Position numbers and translations under genes: made by a program. 64,000 nt of DNA from Sphingomonadales bacterium (GTDB taxonomy: Bacteria > Pseudomonadota > Alphaproteobacteria > Sphingomonadales > Sphingomonadaceae), in NCBI GenBank assembly GCA_016714795.1, contig JADKCA010000008.1, positions 68,503-132,502 on the forward strand, in the 5' to 3' direction. The notes below the pieces were generated by a model. The model made no database searches, was not told the DNA's origin, and was given only the letters and a program-made list of their open reading frames with translations. Shown piece by piece: positions 53,480 through 63,500 of this stretch. Position 1 is the first letter of the stretch, and each line of letters begins with the position of its first letter.

Positions 53480-54283
53480 ATGGGACGTTTGCAGGGCAAG
53501 GTCGCGATTGTAACTGGCGGTGGCGGCGGCATCGGGTCAGCTGTGGCGCGCAGGATGGTGTCCGAAGGCGCCAAGGTTGCCATTGCCGACGTGTTCATGG
53601 ACTCGGCCAAGGCTGCTGCAGAACCGCTCGGCGATGCAGCGCTCGCCGTGCAGTTTGATGCGCTTGTTCCGGCTTCGATTGAGGCGATGGTGGAAACAAC
53701 CGTCAGCCATTTCGGGCGGCTCGATATCCTCCACAATAATGCCGCGATGACCGATCCGGCCAAGCATCCACTTGATACCGATGCCGTCACTATTCCCATC
53801 GACATCTGGGACGAGATTATCGACATCAACCTGCGCGGTTATCTGCTGGGGTGCAAATATGCGATTCCGCACATGATCGCGGGCGGCGGCGGTTCGATCA
53901 TCAACACTGCTTCCAACAGCGGCACAGCGGGTGATCTGGCACGCATTGCATATGGTGCGTCGAAGGGCGCGATCATCACCATGACCAAATATATCGCGAC
54001 CCAGCATGGACGGCAGAATATCCGCTGCAACTCGGTCGCGCCCGGCGTGGTCTTGACCGAGGCGCTGGACAAGACGGTTCCGGGGCTGAAGGAAATCATC
54101 AAGCGCCATATCCTCACGCCTGAATTTGGCACGCCGGATGATATTGCCGCACTGGTCGCGTTTCTGGCTTCGGACGAAAGCCGCTACATTACCGGAGAGA
54201 ATATCTCGATCTCCGGCGGCGGGCTGATCCACCAGCCGCATTATGCCGATCTGATGGACTTCATGGCAAAGGCGCTCGGCTGA
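53480..54283 (+). CDS. Short-chain dehydrogenase/reductase 3
   Basis: 267 residues. The ATG at 53480 is preferred over the GTG at 53471 because GGAGGG is then eight bases away. TGGGGGIGSAVARRMVSEGA, LHNNAAMTDP, ASNSGTAGDLARIAYGASKG (Ser, Tyr-x-x-x-Lys) and GENISISGGG. Closely similar in build to the - strand SDR at 58067 (LHNNAA and the Y-A-D C-terminal block), so the two may be paralogues. Confidence 0.88.
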   Translation: MGRLQGKVAIVTGGGGGIGSAVARRMVSEGAKVAIADVFMDSAKAAAEPLGDAALAVQFDALVPASIEAMVETTVSHFGRLDILHNNAAMTDPAKHPLDTDAVTIPIDIWDEIIDINLRGYLLGCKYAIPHMIAGGGGSIINTASNSGTAGDLARIAYGASKGAIITMTKYIATQHGRQNIRCNSVAPGVVLTEALDKTVPGLKEIIKRHILTPEFGTPDDIAALVAFLASDESRYITGENISISGGGLIHQPHYADLMDFMAKALG

Positions 54284-55452
54284 TGAGCGCCCCGCTGACC
54301 GTTGCCGGGCTGGAAGTCGCCGCGCGGTCAGCCACTGGGCTCGACGACTTCGGTCCGGACACTGGCTGGCGCAAAGGGTTTGAACGGCTTGTCGCTGCCG
54401 TGGAGGCGATGGGGCCGAATGATCAGCTCCGCCACCTCGCCACACACAATATCGTTGGGCAACTCTCGACCCGGCTGCACTTTGTCGAGGATGACAAGAA
54501 CCATCCCGACATCGCCATGCAGGATATTGGCACGCCGCTGATCGTCATCGGCCTGCCACGCACTGGCACGACGATCAGCTATGATCTGCTCTGCCTCGAT
54601 CCTGAAGCGCGTGCTCCGCGCGAATGGGAATGGTATATTCCCTGGCCGCCAACCGATGCGGCGACGTTCGACACCGATCCCCGCATCGCACAGGTCACGG
54701 CGATGTACGACAATTGGCTGCAACACGCGCCGCAATTGCTCGACATTCAGCGGTTTGACTGCACCCAGCCGGGCGAGTGCAACCACGGGATGCAATATCA
54801 TTTCGGCAGCACCAATTTTGCCGCGGAACTGGGCGTGCCGGCATTTGCAGAGTGGCAGCGAAACAATCGCATCGAGGGGCAATATGTCTCGCACAAGCGG
54901 CTGCTCCAGAATTTCCAGTGGAAGGGGCCAAAGGGGCGCTGGACGCTGAAATCGCCGCAACATCTGTTCGATCTGCCTGCGCTTTTGGACGTCTATCCCG
55001 GCGCGATGCTGGTGTGGACGCACCGTGACCCGGCGCTGACCTTCTCGTCACTGTCGAGCTTCATTGCCGGTTTCCTCGCGGCTTTTGGAGGCGATAAAGA
55101 CAAGGCCGCGATTGGCCGCGATGTGGTGGAAACCTGGATTGCGGCCATGAACAATGGCCTTGCTGCGCGGGCAGACCCGGCCATTGAAAGCCGCATCATC
55201 GATCTGGCGCACAAAGATGTGGTGGCTGATCCCAAGGGCGCAATCCAACGCATCTATGACAAGTTCGGCTTGAAGTTTTCCGAGGATCACAAGGCGCGCA
55301 TCGACCAATTCCTCGCTGAAAACCCTGCCGCCAAGCGCATGGGCAAGCACAAGCATTCGCCCGAACAATATGGCATCGATGTGGATGAAGTGCGGACGCG
55401 GATGGCTGAGTATTACGACCGATTTGGCGTTCTGTTGGGGAGACCAGAATGA
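54283..55452 (+). CDS. Sulfotransferase-family protein
   Basis: 389 residues, starting at the last base of the previous gene. The P-loop LIVIGLPRTGTTISYDLLCL contacts the 5' phosphosulfate of PAPS in true sulfotransferases. GRWTLKSPQHLFDLPALLDV and LVWTHRDPALTFSSLSSFIA hold the Arg and Ser of the 3' phosphate motif. Many members found in catabolic clusters have no proven sulfotransferase activity, so the chemistry is uncertain. Confidence 0.85.
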   Translation: MSAPLTVAGLEVAARSATGLDDFGPDTGWRKGFERLVAAVEAMGPNDQLRHLATHNIVGQLSTRLHFVEDDKNHPDIAMQDIGTPLIVIGLPRTGTTISYDLLCLDPEARAPREWEWYIPWPPTDAATFDTDPRIAQVTAMYDNWLQHAPQLLDIQRFDCTQPGECNHGMQYHFGSTNFAAELGVPAFAEWQRNNRIEGQYVSHKRLLQNFQWKGPKGRWTLKSPQHLFDLPALLDVYPGAMLVWTHRDPALTFSSLSSFIAGFLAAFGGDKDKAAIGRDVVETWIAAMNNGLAARADPAIESRIIDLAHKDVVADPKGAIQRIYDKFGLKFSEDHKARIDQFLAENPAAKRMGKHKHSPEQYGIDVDEVRTRMAEYYDRFGVLLGRPE

Positions 55453-56224
55453 GCGTTTTGAACCGTTTCCGTCTGGATGGTCGCACCGCCATTTTGACTG
55501 GCGTTGGCCCCGGCGTGGGTGAGCATGTGGCCAAGGCCTATGCCGAACTCGGCGCAAATGTCGTCATTTCCGCGCGCTCGCAGGACCGGCTCGACCGGAT
55601 TGCGGCGGAGATCAATGCGCTGGACGGTGGCCGCGCTTTGGCGGTTGCGGCGGACGCGGGTGAGAAGGCTGACCTTGAAAATCTGGTCGCCAAAGCGCGC
55701 GAAGCGTTCGGGCCGATCCATATCGTCTTCAACAATGCAGCGGCGGGTGTCGTTTATGCCCATGATGGCGGCCTTTGGGCGAATACGGACGAGGTCTGGA
55801 AAACGGCCATGGACGTCAATGTGCTGGCAACATGGCGACTGACGGAACTCGCCAGCGCGGACATGCAGGCGCATGGCAAGGGCGTGATTATCTCTGTGCA
55901 AAGCTGCGGCGGCTTCACGCCGATTCCGCCCGCTGTCGCTTATGGGGTGAGCAAGGCAGCGCTGGCGTTTCTGACACGCTCACTCGCGAAGGCGCTGGCC
56001 CCGCACACGCGGGTCAACGCGCTGTGCGTCGGATCGATGAGTCCCGACGGGCAGGAGGCGGAGATCCACAAGGGCTGGGCCTTGCCGAACGCAACGCCAT
56101 CAAACGCTTTGGCGCGGCCGATGAAGCCGTGGGCGCGGCGATCTTGCTCGCCTCGGACGCATCAAGCTACACCACGGGAAGCACCGTCTTTGTCGAAGGG
56201 GGCCGGGTCGGCACCATCTCATGA
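55449..56224 (+). CDS. Short-chain dehydrogenase/reductase 4, one base missing near the 3' end
   Basis: 258 residues after correction. ILTGVGPGVGEHVAKAYAEL is the cofactor motif, with Val-Gly-Pro instead of the usual Ala-Ser, then VISARSQDRLD, FNNAAAG, and ISVQSCGGFTPIPPAVAYGV with SKAAL (Tyr-x-x-x-Lys). The end is in the next frame: LAERNAIKRFGAADEAVGAA, SSYTTGSTVFVEGG. An extra G in the GGG run at 56077-56079 restores it. Confidence 0.85.
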
Positions 56225-57474
56225 GCAATCCGCTCTACACGCCCGATCAGGAGGCGTCAGAAAAGCTCGCGCTGCGCCTAATTGAGCGCGCCGATGTGCG
56301 CGCCGCACGGGAAGCCGCTCGGCGGGCGATGAAGACCGATCCCATTGCGCAGACGCTGGATGGTTCCCTCACGCTCGACAATGCGCTCGACCAATGGGTG
56401 CTGGCGCTCGCCATGCGGGAGGCCAATGGCGATACCGCCGCGCCAACGGTGGTGTGGAACGTCTCCAATCCGCCGCGCAATTGGTTTGGCCATGTCTATC
56501 ACGGCGCGGCGGTCGCCGTGGATAATCCGGATAATTTCAACCGCGAAATCCCGATTGATGGCGCGGGGCGTTATGTGATCGATTTGCGCTTTTCCGCCAA
56601 CCCGCCGCAGTTCAGCATCGTGATCGAAATGGAGCCTGCGCATCACGCCGGTCTGGGCCGCAATATCGGCGCGCTGACACTGCAACAACTGTTGCCGCAT
56701 TGCGACGCAGCGGGCCGCGTCACGGTAACTGTCGGGCCAGAGGCGGGTGGGCCCTTGCATCTGCAAAGCGAACCGGGCCGCATCCAGATTTACACGCGCG
56801 ACAGTCAGGCCGATTGGGATCAATGTCCGGCGGAAGTCTTAGTCCGTCGGCTTGATCCGCCCTCCGATTGGGTTTCCCGCAATGAGGATGACATTGCGGC
56901 AACGATCATCGCCGATATGCCCGCTTGGATTGCGTTCTGGAGCGGCTTCAAGAATGATTTTCTCGGTTTTCCAGCAACCAACACATTGGTTGGGCCCCAT
57001 GGCCGAGACGGCAATTGGGGCTATCTGGCGGGCGGGCGATTTTGCATCGCCGATGATGAGGCCTTGCTTGTGACGCTTGATCCGATTGGCAGTTATTATA
57101 CCGGCTTCCAGATCACCGACCCCTGGACCATCGCCCCGGACCCGATGCACCGGCTGGCGAGCCTCAATAAAGCGCAGGTCACACCCAATGCGGATGGAAC
57201 TGTTACCTATGCACTTGCTCTGGCCGATCCGAGGGTGGCTAACTGGATCGATACCTGCGGCCTGCATGAGGGGTGGATGCTGACCCGCTGGCAGGGCGTG
57301 CCTGTGGGTGTGCAACTCGATACCATGATCCGCGATGTGCAACTGGTGAAGATGGACGCGGTTCCCGACACGATTCCCAAAATTGATCTGGAGGGCCGAC
57401 GCGCTCAAATCGCAAACCGCGCACGAGGCTTTGCACAGCGGACGAGACAGGAAGGGTGGCGCAATGCAGGCTGA
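56221..57474 (+). CDS. DUF1214-like protein of the catabolic cluster
   Basis: 417 residues, ATGA overlap with the preceding gene. Conserved-looking parts: WNVSNPPRNWFGHVYHGAAV, YVIDLRFSANPPQFSIVIEM, GSYYTGFQITDPWTIAPDPM and TPNADGTVTYALALADPRVA, followed by NWIDTCGLHEGWMLTRWQGV. The last stretch resembles the DUF1214 strand pattern (DPW, N-x-DGT-x-T, NW). No catalytic motif recognised. Shares an 11-base overlap with the next gene. Confidence 0.6.
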   Translation: MSNPLYTPDQEASEKLALRLIERADVRAAREAARRAMKTDPIAQTLDGSLTLDNALDQWVLALAMREANGDTAAPTVVWNVSNPPRNWFGHVYHGAAVAVDNPDNFNREIPIDGAGRYVIDLRFSANPPQFSIVIEMEPAHHAGLGRNIGALTLQQLLPHCDAAGRVTVTVGPEAGGPLHLQSEPGRIQIYTRDSQADWDQCPAEVLVRRLDPPSDWVSRNEDDIAATIIADMPAWIAFWSGFKNDFLGFPATNTLVGPHGRDGNWGYLAGGRFCIADDEALLVTLDPIGSYYTGFQITDPWTIAPDPMHRLASLNKAQVTPNADGTVTYALALADPRVANWIDTCGLHEGWMLTRWQGVPVGVQLDTMIRDVQLVKMDAVPDTIPKIDLEGRRAQIANRARGFAQRTRQEGWRNAG

Positions 57475-58006
57475 AGGATCGATCCTCGAGCTATGCCACG
57501 TCACTCACGATCTGGATGGCGCGCTCCTTCACTGGACGCGCGATCTGGGCGCAGGGCCATTCTTCGTGTTCGACGTGCCGGTGTTGCCGGGCCAACTTTA
57601 CTATGGTGCGCCGACAGAGGTTTCGATGCGCGTCGGTTTCGGCTTTTCGGGCGGTGTGTTGATCGAATTGCTGGAACAGACGAATGACGGCACTTCGCCG
57701 TTCCGCGATTTTCTGAGCGAGCGGGGCGAGGGGCTCCACCACATCATGCCGCGCTGTGATTTCGATGCAGGCTATGCGCGCCTCTCCGCAGCGGGGCATC
57801 GGGTGGCATATAGCGGCACGATGCCCTCGGGCGAGCGCTTCTGCCTGTTTGACACCCGCGCCAGCAACGGGGCCTATGTCGAACTGATGGAGCTTTCGCC
57901 TGCGATGCTCGGCTCGCTTGCCCTGATGGAAAAGGCCCATGTCACTTGGGACGGGGTCACTGATCCGATCCGAGGCATGGACCGGCTGGCGGAACTGGCG
58001 GGCTGA
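57464..58006 (+). CDS. VOC-family protein 2 (methylmalonyl-CoA-epimerase-like fold)
   Basis: 180 residues from the ATG at 57464 with ACAGGAAGG upstream. LELCHVTHDLDGALLHWTRD, VGFGFSGGVLIELLEQTNDG, GEGLHHIMPRCDFDAGYARL, FCLFDTRASNGAYVELMELS. Metal-binding His and Glu positions are present (CHVTHD, IELLEQ, LHHI, VELME). Probably an isomerase or lyase on a catabolic intermediate. Confidence 0.82.
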   Translation: MQAEGSILELCHVTHDLDGALLHWTRDLGAGPFFVFDVPVLPGQLYYGAPTEVSMRVGFGFSGGVLIELLEQTNDGTSPFRDFLSERGEGLHHIMPRCDFDAGYARLSAAGHRVAYSGTMPSGERFCLFDTRASNGAYVELMELSPAMLGSLALMEKAHVTWDGVTDPIRGMDRLAELAG

Positions 58007-58013
58007 CTCAACA

Positions 58014-58044
58014 CCGTCATTCCAAATCAAGTTTGGAATGACGG
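58014..58044. terminator. Long perfect hairpin between convergent genes
   Basis: CCGTCATTCCAAA (58014-58026) and TTTGGAATGACGG (58032-58044) form a perfect 13-bp stem with the loop TCAAG. It sits between a + and a - gene that converge, so it can serve as a two-way terminator. No long T run. The sequence looks like a dispersed intergenic palindrome. Confidence 0.65.
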
Positions 58045-58066
58045 GGGGCAGATTGACGAACCAGCC

Positions 58067-58882
58067 TTACAGCTTCCCGCTGCCCATTTGCGCGAAGAGC
58101 TTCTGGAAATCGGCATAGCTCGGCTGATGCGCCGTCACGCCACCATCAATCGGGATCGCAGCACCCGTGATGAACTTGCTTTCATCGCTCGCCAGGAACG
58201 CCACCAGATTGGCAATGTCCTCTGGCGCGCCGAGTTCTGGCGTCAGGTGGTGCGACAGGAGAATGTCCTTCACGACGTCGGGCGTCGATTCAACGGCTAG
58301 CGGGGTGAGTACAAAACCGATCACCATGCAGTTGGAACGGACATTCTGCTTGCCATATTGCGTCGCGATCATGCGGTTTAGGTGGATCAGCGCGGCTTTG
58401 GATGAACCGTAAGCCGTCAGCGTCGATTCCCCCTGCACACCAAAGCCCGATGCGCTGTGGATGATCGATCCGCCGCCCTGCGATATCATGTGCGGGATGG
58501 CATATTTGCTCATCAGCATCGCGCCGCGCACATTGACCGCCATCGCCAGATCCCAGGCAGCAACATCGAGATTGACGACATCGAGGTCCTTCTGGCGCTG
58601 CGCATCATTCTGGATCGCGGCGTTGTTGTGGAGGATGTCGATCCGGCCAAAGCGCTCAATGGCGAAATCGGCGAGCGCTTTCACCGATGCTTCGTCGGTC
58701 AGGTCCACGGCGTGAGAGACTGACCCGGCGATGCCGGATGACGCGCCTTCGGCCGCCTTGGCATCAATGTCGGCAAGGATCACGGTTGCGCCATCTGCAG
58801 CCAAGCGCCGTGCGGAAGCCACGCCAATGCCGCCTGCCGCGCCCGTGACGATGGCGATGCGTCCTTCAAGCCGTCCCGTCAT
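58067..58882 (-). CDS. Short-chain dehydrogenase/reductase 5
   Basis: 271 residues from the ATG at 58882 (AGGAG seven bases upstream; the frame is open further but unsupported). VTGAAGGIGVASARRLAADG, LHNNAAIQNDAQ, SIIHSASGFGVQGESTLTAY, followed by GSSKAAL (Ser, Tyr-x-x-x-Lys). Ends in PIDGGVTAHQPSYADFQKLF. Transcribed opposite to the rest of the cluster and divergent from the membrane-protein gene at 59021, so the 138-base spacer should hold both promoters. Confidence 0.88.
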   Translation of the reverse strand: MTGRLEGRIAIVTGAAGGIGVASARRLAADGATVILADIDAKAAEGASSGIAGSVSHAVDLTDEASVKALADFAIERFGRIDILHNNAAIQNDAQRQKDLDVVNLDVAAWDLAMAVNVRGAMLMSKYAIPHMISQGGGSIIHSASGFGVQGESTLTAYGSSKAALIHLNRMIATQYGKQNVRSNCMVIGFVLTPLAVESTPDVVKDILLSHHLTPELGAPEDIANLVAFLASDESKFITGAAIPIDGGVTAHQPSYADFQKLFAQMGSGKL

Positions 58883-59020
58883 CCCAAACTCCTCATATTT
58901 CGCTGCTCCGATTGTCTCGTGGCGAGCCACAGAGACCTTCGCTCGTGACCTGCCCAAGGAAAGGTCATCGCGCGAACGCGCAAGATCATGATAGCGGTAG
59001 TTTGGGGGAGAGAAACCGCA

Positions 59021-59797
59021 ATGAACACCACAATACCGCCCGTGCCGATCATGCCAGCGCCGGAGCCTGCGGGAATGATCTTTCTGACCGGAACGATCAT
59101 CATCATGACGGGCTTCCTGCTCTGGTGGGCGTTTGGTGGAGAGCGGAAGCGCAATGGCTGGGTGATGCCGCTCATTTTTGCCGGAACTGCGCTGTCTTCA
59201 ATCATGATCGAGCCAATTTTCGACAACACCCTATTGTATTGGTATCCGGCGGAAAATCCGCTGTCCTACTACCGCGCTTATGATCGCACGATCCCGCTGT
59301 TTGTGCCGCTGGGCTATGCGTGGTTTTTCGGCGGATCGGCTTATCTCACTTGGCGGGTGATTGAAGGCGGAGCAACCAAGGGCCGCATCTGGGCACTGTT
59401 CGCGGGGACGGTTGTGGTGGACTGGTTGGCCGTGTCCATCTGCGAATGGCTGGGCCTTAGCGCCTTTTACGGCAACCAGCCTTACCACCTGTTCGGGTCG
59501 CCTTTGTGGTTCTCGTTCTGCGATGCGACCGATGGCTTTGTGCTGGGTGCGGCGCTGACATTGTTCATGCCCTATTTGAAAGGCATGCGGCGATTGTGGC
59601 TGCTGATCCTGCCAAGCTTCACTTATGGCTCGACGCTCGGATCAACCACCGCGCCCGTCTCGCTGGCCCTTAATTCGGGCTGGCCGACTTGGGCGGTGTG
59701 GGCTGGCGGGACTGCGACTATGGCCATGTGCCTGATCGTCGTTCATGTTGTTGCGCAAATGTCGGATGCGCGCGCAAGGGCAGGTGCCAAGGCATGA
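59021..59797 (+). CDS. Polytopic membrane protein of the catabolic cluster
   Basis: 258 residues from the ATG at 59021 with GGGGGAGAG upstream. At least six hydrophobic helices (MIFLTGTIIIMTGFLLWWAF, VMPLIFAGTALSS, WALFAGTVVVDWLAVSI, FCDATDGFVLGAALTLFM, LWLLILPSFTYGS, GTATMAMCLIVVHVVAQM). No recognised family. The stop overlaps the MFS start as ATGA, so it may assist uptake. Confidence 0.72.
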   Translation: MNTTIPPVPIMPAPEPAGMIFLTGTIIIMTGFLLWWAFGGERKRNGWVMPLIFAGTALSSIMIEPIFDNTLLYWYPAENPLSYYRAYDRTIPLFVPLGYAWFFGGSAYLTWRVIEGGATKGRIWALFAGTVVVDWLAVSICEWLGLSAFYGNQPYHLFGSPLWFSFCDATDGFVLGAALTLFMPYLKGMRRLWLLILPSFTYGSTLGSTTAPVSLALNSGWPTWAVWAGGTATMAMCLIVVHVVAQMSDARARAGAKA

Positions 59798-61084
59798 ATC
59801 GGTTTGCTGGGCGCGACTGGTGGTTCATCATCCTGTTCGGCTCCATCTACATGTTCAATTTCATCGACCGGATGATCATCTCGGTAGTGGGAGAACCCAT
59901 CCGCCGCGAGTTCGGCCTGTCCGATCTGCAGCTCGGCATCATGGGCGGGGTCGCATTTGCGCTATTCTACGGTGGCATCGGCATTCCGCTCGCGCGGCTG
60001 GCAGAGCGGGTGAGCCGGGTCGGGATTGTCGCGACGGCCACAGCGCTGTGGTCGGTCATGACAATGCTGTCGGGCGCGGCGGGCAATTACTGGCATCTGC
60101 TGCTGGCGCGCATGGGCGTGGGCATTGGCGAGGCCGGGTTTACGCCGCCTGTCATCTCGCTGATTGCAGACCGGTTCGCTCCCGAACGCCGCGCGACGGT
60201 GTTTTCACTGATTGCCGTAGGTGTATCTGTGGGCGGCGCGATTGGTGCACTGGGTGGCGGCTGGATTGCCCAGAATCACGGTTGGCGGATGGCGTTTCTA
60301 GTGATGGGCGCGCCGGGGCTGGCGCTGGCGCTTCTGCTGTGGCTGACGATCAAGGAGCCTGTGCGGCTCAATGCGGATGATCCTGCGCCTGCGTTCGGTG
60401 TCGTGCTGCGTCGGGTGAGCAAGTCGCGTGCCTTTGTCAGTTTCACCTTTGGCAGCGGTATCGTCGCGCTGGTGGGCTTTGGGCTCAACCTGTTCCTGAT
60501 CCCGCTTCTCGTCCGTCGCTTCGGCTTCGACTTGAAAGAGGCGGCGATCACCTTCGCGCTGACCTTCAGCGCTGCGACGGCGCTCGGCGGCGTGGTGGGC
60601 GGGATGCTGGCGGACAGGTTCGCTGCGCACCAGCACCAGCGCTACGGACTGCTTCCCATGGCCAGTTCGGCGCTGCCGCCCTTGCCGCTGTTTCTGGCGG
60701 CAATCAATCAGGATGACTGGCGGTGCCTTTTTGCCGACGATCATGACGGTGACGCAGCGCTTGGTCGAACCCCGGATGCGAGCGACGGCGGCGGCGATCC
60801 ATGCGTTCGGTCAGACGGTGTTCGGGCTGGGCCTCGGCTCGGTCTTTCTCGGCTGGATGAGCGACCGGCTGGCCAGCAGCCATTACGGGGTAAGCTATGC
60901 GGCGGATTGCCTCGCGCGGAAGGCAGGGACACCCTCTGCCCAATGCGCGGCGGCATCGGGCACTGGGCTGCAACAGGCGCTGATGTTGCTCGGCTTGTTC
61001 CTGCTGCTCGCCATCGCCAGCTATTGGATCGCTTCCCGCCATATTGAAACCGAAATAGCGCAAAGTGAAGGACGCCCCGAATGA
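59794..61084 (+). CDS. MFS transporter (spinster-like), broken by a small indel near 60,715
   Basis: About 430 residues after correction. MNRFAGRDWWFIILFGSIYM, FNFIDRMIISVVGEPIRREF, LQLGIMGGVAFALFYGGIGI, and LARMGVGIGEAGFTPPVISL, followed by IADRFAPERRATVFS, are the Spns/aromatic-acid MFS type. The first frame goes wrong after INQDDW at about 60,720. The second frame starts AFLPTIMTVTQRLVEPRMRA and continues IHAFGQTVFGLGLGSVFLGW to the end. The join needs a one-base deletion or a two-base insertion, and one membrane helix may be incomplete. A likely importer for the substrate of the cluster. Confidence 0.8.
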
Positions 61085-62641
61085 CTGACCTCTACGATGC
61101 TGTGATTGTCGGCGCTGGCCATAATGGCATGGCAGCGGCGGGCTATCTCAGTCGTGCTGGCAAAAAAGTGGTCGTCGTCGAGCGCATGGCCAAGGTCGGC
61201 GGGATGACCAGTTCGGGCTATATGATCCCCGAAGCGCCAGATTATATGGTGACGCCTTGCGCGGTGGAATTGCTGTTCGCGCGCGGCTCGGGCATTATCG
61301 AGGATCTGGAACTGACGCGCCACGGCCTGACCACCATCGATCCTGATCCCAGCTATGCCTATCTACACCCCGATGGCCAGTCGATTGCCCTGTTCCGCGA
61401 TTACAAGCGCACAGCCGACGATATTGCCCGCATCCATCCGGGCGATGGCAAGCAGTATCTGAAGTTCATGGAGGTGATGGACGCGATGATGGACATCGGC
61501 TTCCCCATCATGATGGCGGAGCCGGGGCGGCCGGATTTCAAAACCCTTTCCAAGCTGATCTCCAGCGCCGTCCGGAATGTGAAGCTGAAGGATCAGTTGA
61601 TCGCCATTTCCAAGGGCACGGCGGATCAGGTGGCGTGCGAATGGTTTGAACATCCCGCAACGATTGCCCTGCTCAACGGCATTGCAGCAGGGGCCGGGCC
61701 GGTCGATGATGATGGCAATGCGGCTGCCTATATGATCTTTGCCGTCACCCACCGGCTGGGCACAGGCAAGCCGGTGGGCAGCTTGCAAGCCTTTGCCAAT
61801 GCGATGGCCAGCAGCATCACGGAAAGCGGCGCGGAGATATTGCTCAACGCCCCGGTGGCCGAAATCTTGATCGAAGACGGTGCCGCCAAGGGCGTTCGGT
61901 TGAGCGACGGTAGAGTGCTGCGCGGTAAAACCGTGATTGCAACGAGTGATCCCGGACGACACTTCGCCCTGACGACCCCCGCGCGGTCGAACGTCGCCTG
62001 ATGCAGCGGATCGAGCATGTCCGGCCAATCGGTCCAATGCTGCACCTTCCTGCCAATGTCGCGATGAACGCGCCTCTGCGGCTCAAAAACATCAGGATTT
62101 GCGGCATGACGATGCAGATCTGAACAAGGCTGTGGGCCTGATCGGGCTGGCCGATGATGTGCGCCACAGCTTTGCGACGGCCAGGCGCGGCGACATCCCA
62201 GAACGTCATGCCATTTCGCTCAGCCCGCTCTCCAACATCGACCCGTCCCAGGCGCCGGAAGGATGCTCGATGGCCTATCTCTATCTGCCCGCCGGTGGCC
62301 GTCGAGCGCGAGGTTGGTCGCAGGACTTGAAGGACCAGACGATGGCGTCAATCATCGCGCAACTGTCGGACTATTGTGACGGCTTCCAGCATGAAGTGGG
62401 GCGTTTTGTGGAAACGTCGCGCGAACGCGAAGTGCGGTTGAACGTGTCGAATGGCAGTGTCACGCATGTCGATTTTGGGGCCTTGCGCGCAGGCGTGCAT
62501 CGTCCCGCGACAGGATTTGGTGGGCCTAAGCCTGCGGTGCCAGGGCTGTATCTTGGCGGTGCGGGCAGCCATCCCGGCGGCGGCGTTTCCGGCATTGCAG
62601 GACGGATAGCGGCCAAGCGCGTGTTGCGGGTGTTGAAGTAA
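61081..62641 (+). CDS. Phytoene-desaturase-like FAD oxidoreductase, two bases missing
   Basis: 520 residues after correction. Dinucleotide-binding VIVGAGHNGMAAAGYLSRAG, VVERMAKVGGMTSSGYM. The first frame stops at 62001 after VIATSDP. Adding C at 61951-61953 (CCC) and A at 62085-62089 (AAAAA) restores RTTLRPDDPRAVERRLMQRI and HQDLRHDDADLNKAVGLIGL, leading to the C-terminal LYLGGAGSHPGGGVSGIAG. The last part is the FAD-contacting motif of the carotenoid-desaturase family. Role: desaturation or dehydrogenation of a hydrophobic substrate. Confidence 0.82.
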
Positions 62642-62642
62642 A

Positions 62643-63473
62643 ATGAAGCCCGTCGCCATCATCACCGGTGCGTCTGGCGGGATGGGAACCGCCATTGCGC
62701 GCCTGTTGGGGCAAAATCATCGCCTTGCGCTGAACGATGTTGCCGAAGACCGACTAGAGACACTGGTCCAGACCCTGCGAGATGAAGGCGTTGAGGTGGA
62801 TGCCGTGGCGGGAGATATGGCACAACCAGCCGTGGCTGATCGCCTCGCCGCTCTGGTTGGGCAGAACGGAGCGTTGCGCGCCATCGTCAACGCAGCCGGC
62901 CTGTCGCCCATTCAAGCGGACTGGCGGGCTATCCTCGCCGCCAATGCCATAGGGCCGGCGCGCTTGCTGGCGGCAGTAGAGCCATTGCTCGCACAAGGCG
63001 CTGCCTGTGTCATGATCGCGTCGGTTGCCGGGCATCTGGGGCCGCGTGATGAAGTTGCAGAGGCCTTGCTGGCTTCGCCCTTGCAGCCCGGCCTGGATGA
63101 AGCGCTTGAGCCGAGGCTGTCGGCATTGGCGCAAGGAGATGGCGGCACGATGGAGGGCCATGCCTATTCACTCACCAAACGCGCGATCATCCGCTTGTGT
63201 GAAGACCGCGCAGATGGATGGGGCCAAAGGGGTGCGCGCATCGTTTCGCTATCACCGGGCATGATCTGGACTGCCATGGGCCGCCGCGAAGCCGAAAGCG
63301 GGCGGCGTGCGAAAGCGCTGGTTGATGCCACACCCGCCGGCCGCTGGGGCACTGCAATGGATATTGCCCTGACGGTTCAATTTCTGCTGTCCGACGCGGC
63401 GAGCTATATCTCAGGGAGTGACATCCGCGTGGATGGCGGCGCCGTGGCAGCGATGCGGGGCGGGCACTTCTAA
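62643..63473 (+). CDS. Short-chain dehydrogenase/reductase 6
   Basis: 276 residues, starting one base after the previous stop. VAIITGASGGMGTAIARLLG, NAAGLSP, VMIASVAGHLGP (Ser) and HAYSLTKRA (Tyr-x-x-x-Lys). An insertion of about 40 residues before the Tyr motif (LLASPLQPGLDEALEPRLSA) sets it apart from the other five. The C-terminal SYISGSDIRVDGG is standard. Confidence 0.87.
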   Translation: MKPVAIITGASGGMGTAIARLLGQNHRLALNDVAEDRLETLVQTLRDEGVEVDAVAGDMAQPAVADRLAALVGQNGALRAIVNAAGLSPIQADWRAILAANAIGPARLLAAVEPLLAQGAACVMIASVAGHLGPRDEVAEALLASPLQPGLDEALEPRLSALAQGDGGTMEGHAYSLTKRAIIRLCEDRADGWGQRGARIVSLSPGMIWTAMGRREAESGRRAKALVDATPAGRWGTAMDIALTVQFLLSDAASYISGSDIRVDGGAVAAMRGGHF

Positions 63474-63500
63474 GAGTCTCGATTTCAGGAAGGACGTGCG

